64,000 nucleotides of DNA, taken from Arenicola marina (Eukaryota; Annelida; Polychaeta; Arenicolidae). Location of the stretch: NCBI GenBank assembly GCA_964019135.1, contig OZ025264.1, positions 744,001 to 808,000 of the forward strand, in the 5' to 3' direction. A model generated the notes under the pieces. It was not told where the DNA came from. It did not search any database and worked only from the letters and a program-made list of their open reading frames with translations. The position numbers were made by a program, and so were the translations under genes. Each line of letters opens with the position of its first letter. The stretch's first letter is position 1. Below, in pieces: positions 63,201 to 64,000 of this stretch.

Positions 63201-64000
63201 AACTATAGTCTGTCTAGACTGTTAGCAAGTGCTGGCAATGAACTATGGTCTGTCTAGACTGTTAGCAAGTGCTGGCAATGAACTATAGTCTCTCTAGACT
63301 GTTACCATGTGCTGGCAATGAACTATAGTCTGTCTAGACTGTTACCATGTGCTGGCAATGAACTATAGTCTCTCTAGACTGTTACCATGTGCTGGCAATG
63401 AACTATAGTCTGTCTAGACTATTATCATGTGCTGGCAATGAACTATAGTCTCTCTAGACTGTTACCATGTGCTGGCAATGAACTATAGTCTGTCTAGACT
63501 GTTAGCAAGTGCTGGCAATGAACTATAGTCTCTCTAGACTGTTACCATGTGCTGGCAATGAACTATAGTCTGTCTAGACTGTTACCATGTGCTGGCAATG
63601 AACTATAGTCTCTCTAGACTGTTACCATGTGCTGGCAATGAACTATAGTCTCTCTAGACTGTTACCATGTGCTGGCAATGAACTATAGTCTGTCTAGACT
63701 ATTATCATGTGCTGGCAATGAACTATAGTCTCTCTAGACTGTTACCATGTGCTGGCAATGAACTATAGTCTCTCTAGACTGTTACCATGTGCTGGCAATG
63801 AACTATAGTCTCTCTAGACTGTTACCATGTGCTGGCAATGAACTATAGTCTGTCTAGACTATTATCATGTGCTGGCAATGAACTATAGTCTCTCTAGACT
63901 GTTACCATGTGCTGGCAATGAACTATAATCTGTCTAGACTGTTACCATGTGCTGGCAATGAACTATAATCTGTCTAGACTATTATCATGTGCTGGCAATG
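30218..64000 (+). CDS. XPR1: XPR1 phosphate exporter, N-terminal 428 residues (partial)
   Basis: Ten coding exons join in frame and the gene continues past the window; human XPR1 is 696 residues. XPR1 is the plasma-membrane inorganic phosphate exporter, gated by inositol pyrophosphates through its SPX domain. SPX spans about residues 1-180: [19 protein letters not shown] at the start, and Y22, K26, K161, K164 and K165 correspond to the human ligand-binding cluster Y22, K26, K158, K161, K162. Then come [15 protein letters not shown] (about 213-227) and hydrophobic segments near 238-258, 276-293, 321-339 and 350-365. [14 protein letters not shown] (392-405) opens the EXS region. The ATG has an in-frame stop 15 bases upstream. 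Introns 5, 7 and 10 are swollen by minisatellites that begin at their donors. Confidence 0.97.
30287..32987 (+). other. XPR1 intron 1
   Basis: 2.7-kb intron; besides the inverted-repeat element at 30881-32262 no gene or array is seen. A CpG-rich patch (GTCCGCGCGCGATAAAAA) lies near 30720. Confidence 0.7.
30881..32262. mobile_element. Non-autonomous DNA element with terminal inverted repeats in XPR1 intron 1
   Basis: Left end TTAAAGTGTTCGTGCCACG (30881-30899) and right end, read on the other strand, TTAAAGTATTCGTGCCACG (32262-32244): 18 of 19 positions match. TTAA (or its inner TA) flanks both ends and could be the target duplication, as in piggyBac-type (TTAA) or TA-targeting elements. The 1.4-kb interior has no long open frame, so no transposase. 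The family is undecided. Confidence 0.65.
32988..33039 (+). CDS. XPR1: XPR1 exon 2
   Basis: 52 bases: [17 protein letters not shown] plus one base; acceptor TTTCTGTAG, donor GTAAGT. Carries K26. Confidence 0.95.
33268..33335. repeat. Dispersed repeat fragment, copy B
   Basis: Partner of 28002-28075 (see there), in XPR1 intron 2. Confidence 0.5.
33615..33716 (+). CDS. XPR1: XPR1 exon 3
   Basis: [20 protein letters not shown] through INTFFS; acceptor TCTCCTCCAG, donor CAG|GTAATA. Second SPX subsegment. Confidence 0.95.
34141..34421 (+). CDS. XPR1: XPR1 exon 4
   Basis: 281 bases from [14 protein letters not shown] to [11 protein letters not shown], phase 0 at the end (AAG|GTAGGT). It holds the variable basic loop (RKRRKSQ) and the LAFSEFYLS / FRKILKK helices, the core of the SPX ligand-binding surface. 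Confidence 0.97.
34838..34939 (+). CDS. XPR1: XPR1 exon 5
   Basis: 34 codons: [20 protein letters not shown] through LIQETE, phase 0. The donor ACAGAG|GTCAGATGC is also the start of the 56-bp minisatellite that fills intron 5. Confidence 0.95.
34939..39600 (+). repeat. 56-bp minisatellite filling XPR1 intron 5
   Basis: About 83 tandem copies of a 56-bp unit beginning GGTCAGATGCACTG and ending CTATAAACA. The first copy starts exactly at the exon 5 donor (AG|GTCAGATGC) and is slightly diverged; the last two or three (from about 39480) are also diverged. Internal units alternate between variants (CAGATG, CAGGTG or CATATG; GACACTGTTAG, GACACTGTTTG or GGTAATATTAG; ATCACC or ATCGCC). The order of variants repeats with an 18-unit, 1008-bp period: the run at about 35940-36480 recurs at about 36949-37488. 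Every unit carries an AG|GTCAG donor-like junction. Confidence 0.97.
39601..39934 (+). other. 3' end of XPR1 intron 5
   Basis: Unique sequence between the array and exon 6, ending in the acceptor TTCATGCTTGTAG. The open frame at 39724-39915 has no recognisable content. Confidence 0.6.
39935..40015 (+). CDS. XPR1: XPR1 exon 6
   Basis: 27 codons: [20 protein letters not shown] then VPPLGEK, phase 0, donor [22 protein letters not shown] is a family hallmark. Confidence 0.97.
40271..40349 (+). CDS. XPR1: XPR1 exon 7
   Basis: [20 protein letters not shown] then TVGIIA plus one base: the first membrane segment. Acceptor ATATTTCCAG. The donor ATAATCGCAG|GTAATAGC is the founder of the intron 7 array. 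Confidence 0.97.
40350..59507 (+). repeat. 19.2-kb minisatellite of 63-bp units in XPR1 intron 7
   Basis: About 300 tandem copies, starting at the first base of intron 7. The unit begins GGTAATAGCTGTTA and ends CAGTTCACACTCA, so each junction reads CTCAG|GTAAYAG and repeats the real donor (CGCAG|GTAATAG). Main variants are GTAATAG/GTAACAG, GTTAATGAG/GTTAGTGAG/GTTAATCAG and CTGATTAC/CTGGTTAC. Twelve units are only 53 bp and end GATAATCGCAG, identical to the last 11 bases of exon 7; they occur in six adjacent pairs near 41.5, 41.9, 44.1, 44.6, 46.6 and 47.0 kb. Higher-order duplications are seen with offsets of 2480 bp (36 x 63 + 4 x 53) and 3087 bp (49 x 63). Array length in an assembly may be collapsed or misjoined. 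Confidence 0.98.
59560..60510 (-). mobile_element. Broken non-LTR retrotransposon (RTE-like LINE)
   Basis: On the minus strand, pieces of one LINE polyprotein can be read in order. 60504-60316 has [15 protein letters not shown] and [19 protein letters not shown]. The next stretch has an [17 protein letters not shown]-like segment. 60185-59990 has [20 protein letters not shown] and [11 protein letters not shown]. 59885-59574 has [19 protein letters not shown] and the reverse transcriptase active-site motif [13 protein letters not shown]. Most of the reverse transcriptase between AIDSL and the FADD region is missing, and frames change several times, so it is dead. The family is the one often mis-annotated as 'craniofacial development protein 2-like', probably RTE. 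It lies directly after the 63-bp array, antisense to XPR1. Confidence 0.85.
60591..60745 (+). mobile_element. tRNA-derived SINE in XPR1 intron 7
   Basis: A-box-like TGGTTCCGTTGG at 60604-60615 and B-box-like GGGATCAAACC at 60648-60658, spaced as in tRNA genes. They are followed by a non-tRNA body ending GCATAAAACACCAACCC. The head does not fold into a full tRNA, so it is a SINE rather than a tRNA gene. Confidence 0.7.
60771..61250 (+). repeat. 71-bp minisatellite ending in the exon 8 splice acceptor
   Basis: Seven copies at 71-bp spacing (one spacing is 70); the word CGTNTGTGAG or a close variant starts near 60772, 60843, 60914, 60985, 61056, 61126 and 61197. Each unit contains a T-rich stretch, GGTGTTTAG, then GGGTGTACA. 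The last copy is the real 3' splice site: TGGTGTTTAG|CGGTGTACATCC. The first copy even reads TTTTTAGCGGTGTACATG, identical across the junction. So the array is built from the intron 7 acceptor and the first bases of exon 8. Confidence 0.93.
61242..61435 (+). CDS. XPR1: XPR1 exon 8
   Basis: [20 protein letters not shown], then the second membrane segment and [20 protein letters not shown] to LTHQQLLE, phase 0, donor GAG|GTGAGT. The start at 61242 joins exon 7 to give GIIAAVYI, matching human LVLAAVFK. The open frame upstream of 61242 is intron. Confidence 0.95.
61436..61929 (+). other. XPR1 intron 8, no array
   Basis: Ordinary 494-base intron with a G-run near 61470 and acceptor TTTCGTTGCAG. 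No tandem repeat, in contrast to introns 5, 7 and 10. Confidence 0.8.
61930..62109 (+). CDS. XPR1: XPR1 exon 9
   Basis: 60 codons, [19 protein letters not shown] through RRWLLRVL: two hydrophobic segments. Acceptor TTGCAG, donor CTG|GTAAGT. Confidence 0.96.
62110..62581 (+). other. XPR1 intron 9, no array
   Basis: Ordinary 472-base AT-rich intron ending TTTGTCTTCCAG. Confidence 0.8.
62582..62726 (+). CDS. XPR1: XPR1 exon 10
   Basis: [20 protein letters not shown], then [19 protein letters not shown] to EVEWLNY plus one base; donor [19 protein letters not shown] is the most conserved stretch of the family and lies at the start of the EXS region. The following exon is outside the window. Confidence 0.96.
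62732..64000 (+). repeat. 40-bp minisatellite in XPR1 intron 10 (open at window end)
   Basis: A diverged founder copy (62732-62779) starts five bases inside the intron: TGTCTACACTGCTACC, then GAACTACAGCCTGTCT. After about 75 unrelated bases the array proper begins near 62852 and runs off the window: about 28 copies of a 40-bp unit beginning CTGTTACCATGTGCTGGCAA. Variants are TTACCATG/TTAGCAAG/TTATCATG and GTCTGTCT/GTCTCTCT. Confidence 0.95.

Overview
This is animal nuclear DNA from an invertebrate. Three intron-containing host genes are visible. Two are recognisable orthologues of ACBD6 (minus strand) and XPR1 (plus strand), lying head to head. In human the same two genes are neighbours on chromosome 1q25 in the same divergent order, so this is an old microsynteny. 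The species cannot be fixed from the sequence alone. Very large intronic minisatellites that start at splice donors resemble what has been described in amphioxus (Branchiostoma, where such arrays were called 'mirages', as I recall). A cephalochordate is therefore a reasonable guess, but other invertebrates are not excluded.

Layout. 1-432: no gene seen. 433-2146: a 23-bp tandem repeat. 2787-14011: an 11.2-kb tandem repeat of 37/39-bp units. 14012-19877: AT-rich, gene-poor DNA with a ~375-bp sequence present twice and some transposon debris. 19878-21420: a two-exon WD40 beta-propeller gene. 23116-28581 (minus): ACBD6 in seven coding exons (246 residues), with SINE-like pieces in two introns and a 40-bp minisatellite in intron 1. 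28582-30217: the shared divergent promoter region, with a perfect GTCACGTGACGTCA site. 30218 to the window end: the first ten coding exons of XPR1 (428 residues; the rest lies beyond 64000). XPR1 intron 1 holds a ~1.4-kb element with short terminal inverted repeats. Intron 5 is a 4.7-kb array of a 56-bp unit. Intron 7 holds a 19.2-kb array of a 63-bp unit, then a broken LINE, a tRNA-derived SINE and a 71-bp array that runs into the 3' splice site. Intron 10 opens into a 40-bp array that leaves the window.

By coordinates, tandem repeats make up roughly 60% of the window. The most striking observation is that the XPR1 intron arrays are built from splice sites. Intron 5 and intron 7 repeat units each begin with a copy of that intron's own 5' splice site. 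The 71-bp array before exon 8 repeats that exon's 3' splice site. Some intron 7 units even carry the last 11 bases of exon 7. This points to arrays born at exon-intron junctions that still exchange sequence with them, leaving hundreds of potential decoy splice sites in one phosphate-exporter gene.

The genes are not an operon. ACBD6 (acyl-CoA binding, linked to protein myristoylation) and XPR1 (phosphate export) are linked by position and perhaps by a shared promoter. The WD40 gene converges on ACBD6 from the other side.
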